From Variovorax paradoxus NBRC 15149 (lineage in GTDB: Bacteria; Pseudomonadota; Gammaproteobacteria; Burkholderiales; Burkholderiaceae_C): a stretch of 64,000 bases of DNA. The translations under genes and the position numbers were made by a program. How positions within the stretch are numbered: the first letter of the stretch is position 1; the number at the start of each line of letters is the position of its first letter. The notes beneath the pieces were generated by a model. The model had not been told where the DNA came from. It saw only the letters and a list, made by a program, of their open reading frames with translations, and searched no databases. Shown one piece after another: positions 63,306 through 64,000 of the stretch. The stretch covers positions 434,001 through 498,000 of the forward strand of contig NZ_BCUT01000007.1 in assembly GCF_001591365.1 (NCBI RefSeq). Direction: 5' to 3'.

Positions 63306-63335
63306 ACTTTTTTTGTGAGCCGGCGCAAGGCCCGC

Positions 63336-63935
63336 TCAGCGCGGGGCGAAGGTCGCCTCGCCCAGCAGCAGCGCACGCATGGTCGCGAGCTGGTTCTTGT
63401 GGAGCAGGGTGATCGGAAACGCCGCATCGCCGGAGCGTTCGGCAAACTGCTGGTCGACCACGCCGGCATCGCCGAGCTCATTGAGCGTCATCTGCGGATC
63501 GATGGTGCACGACTTCACCAGCACCAGCTGCTCGGCATTGAGATGCTTGGCGAGGTCGAGCGCGATGGTGTCGGACGTGGCGTCCCAGCTGGTGCGGCCG
63601 TCCGGCTTGTCGCGCCGCAGTTCGAGCGGCAGCCACAGCGCGGTTTTTCCGCGCCGCAGCAGCTCGGGGATTTCGGTCTTGCGCGCGGCCAGCTGCAGCG
63701 CCGGGTTCAGCGCATGCAGCTGGTAGGCCGTCTGCGCCATGGCGAGCACCGCCATGTTGTGGGCGGCCAGGTCGTTGAACTGCCAGTGCGCCTGCACGCG
63801 CCGCACTTCGTCTGCAAAGGTGCCGCCGCCGCAGACCACCGTGACGCGGCCGCCGCCGATCTGCGTGAGCAGATCGAGCCACTGCGGCAGCACCGGGTCG
63901 GCACAGAGGCTGCCGCCAATCTTGACCACCCACAT
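63336..63935 (-). CDS. Amino acid kinase-family protein, MfnE-like
   Basis: 199 residues. Kinase signs: MWVVKIGGSLCADP at the N-terminus, VCGGGTFADEVRR, and DATSDTIALDLAKHL. Archaeal MfnE, of the same family, phosphorylates the aminomethylfuran intermediate in methanofuran synthesis. Together with mfnB across the convergent gap this supports a methylofuran pathway here. The ATG at 63935 shares a base with the stop of the gene upstream (TGATG). Other AAK functions cannot be excluded. Confidence 0.8.
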   Translation of the reverse strand: MWVVKIGGSLCADPVLPQWLDLLTQIGGGRVTVVCGGGTFADEVRRVQAHWQFNDLAAHNMAVLAMAQTAYQLHALNPALQLAARKTEIPELLRRGKTALWLPLELRRDKPDGRTSWDATSDTIALDLAKHLNAEQLVLVKSCTIDPQMTLNELGDAGVVDQQFAERSGDAAFPITLLHKNQLATMRALLLGEATFAPR

Positions 63936-64000
63936 CAGTCGTGCTCCCTTTCGAACAGCGCGGCCACCGCCACGCTCGGTGCGCACACCTGCGCCCAGCC
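63935..64000 (-). CDS. C-terminal 21 residues of a gene continuing beyond the window
   Basis: Reading in from the right edge, the minus strand codes for GWAQVCAPSVAVAALFEREHD and then a TGA that overlaps the start of the MfnE-like gene. By position and the TGATG coupling, a likely identity is the hydantoinase-like MfnF-type H4MPT-linked protein that precedes this kinase in other clusters. The fragment is too short to confirm. Confidence 0.45.
   Translation of the reverse strand, partial: GWAQVCAPSVAVAALFEREHD

Overview
The window is high-GC (roughly two-thirds G+C), densely packed chromosomal DNA of a betaproteobacterium. The gene content (fused tol genes with ybgC, RibB carrying a degenerate RibA domain, a DUF748/AsmA giant, the pirin-DoxX-quinone reductase cluster, a complete minor-pilin operon and an H4MPT one-carbon cluster) points to Burkholderiales, most likely Comamonadaceae and Variovorax-like. 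This assignment is inferred from gene content and style, not from a database search. I saw no insertion sequence, phage, CRISPR array or rRNA.

Layout. 0-3.8 kb: accessory catabolism, with a tricarballylate-dehydrogenase-type flavoprotein (cut by the window edge), its LysR regulator, a class II aldolase-family protein, an HD-domain protein and a divergent Crp/Fnr regulator. 3.8-8.0 kb: a branched-chain-amino-acid-type binding protein, then trmB, gluQ and a FAD amine oxidase-like protein. 8.0-11.9 kb: a LysR regulator divergent from pirin, doxX, a flavodoxin-like quinone reductase and a second pirin. 11.9-16.3 kb: trhO and dnaE. 16.3-24.1 kb: a long minus-strand block ribD, ribE, ribBX, ribH, nusB, aminotransferase, ybgC, tolQ, tolR, tolA with many 4-base start/stop overlaps. 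24.1-30.7 kb: a type IV minor-pilin operon (fimT, pilV, pilW, pilX, pilY1, pilE) preceded by an A+T-rich gap. 30.7-33.5 kb: nrdR, glyA and a lytic transglycosylase. 33.5-34.0 kb: a 578-base gap with two terminator-like hairpins. 34.0-41 kb: a 1275-residue DUF748 protein and a DUF349 protein. 41-44.4 kb: mtfA, lpxH, two cyclophilins and a TPR protein. 44.6-50.1 kb: cysS, a HhH-GPD glycosylase, accA, tilS, lysC and tRNA-Ser(GCU).

50.2-64 kb is the most interesting part: a tetrahydromethanopterin (H4MPT)/methylofuran one-carbon cluster. Plus-strand order is beta-RFAP synthase, mtdB, ATP-grasp ligase, mch, RimK-like ATP-grasp, CitG-like protein and fae. A folB-type gene lies opposite. Then come a sigma-54 activator, a DmrB/AfpA-like flavoprotein, a DUF6513 pterin-binding protein, a DUF447 protein, mfnB, and on the minus strand an MfnE-like kinase plus the tail of an upstream gene. 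Fae, MtdB and Mch perform the first steps of formaldehyde oxidation; most of the rest look like cofactor biosynthesis. The formyltransferase/hydrolase genes (ftr/fhc) are not in the window and may lie beyond its right edge.

The first gene of this cluster is preceded by a good -24/-12 sigma-54 promoter and, about 88 bases upstream of the predicted transcription start, a perfect TGTCCC-N6-GGGACA palindrome. Together with the AcoR-like activator encoded in the same cluster, this suggests a self-contained inducible formaldehyde-oxidation module.
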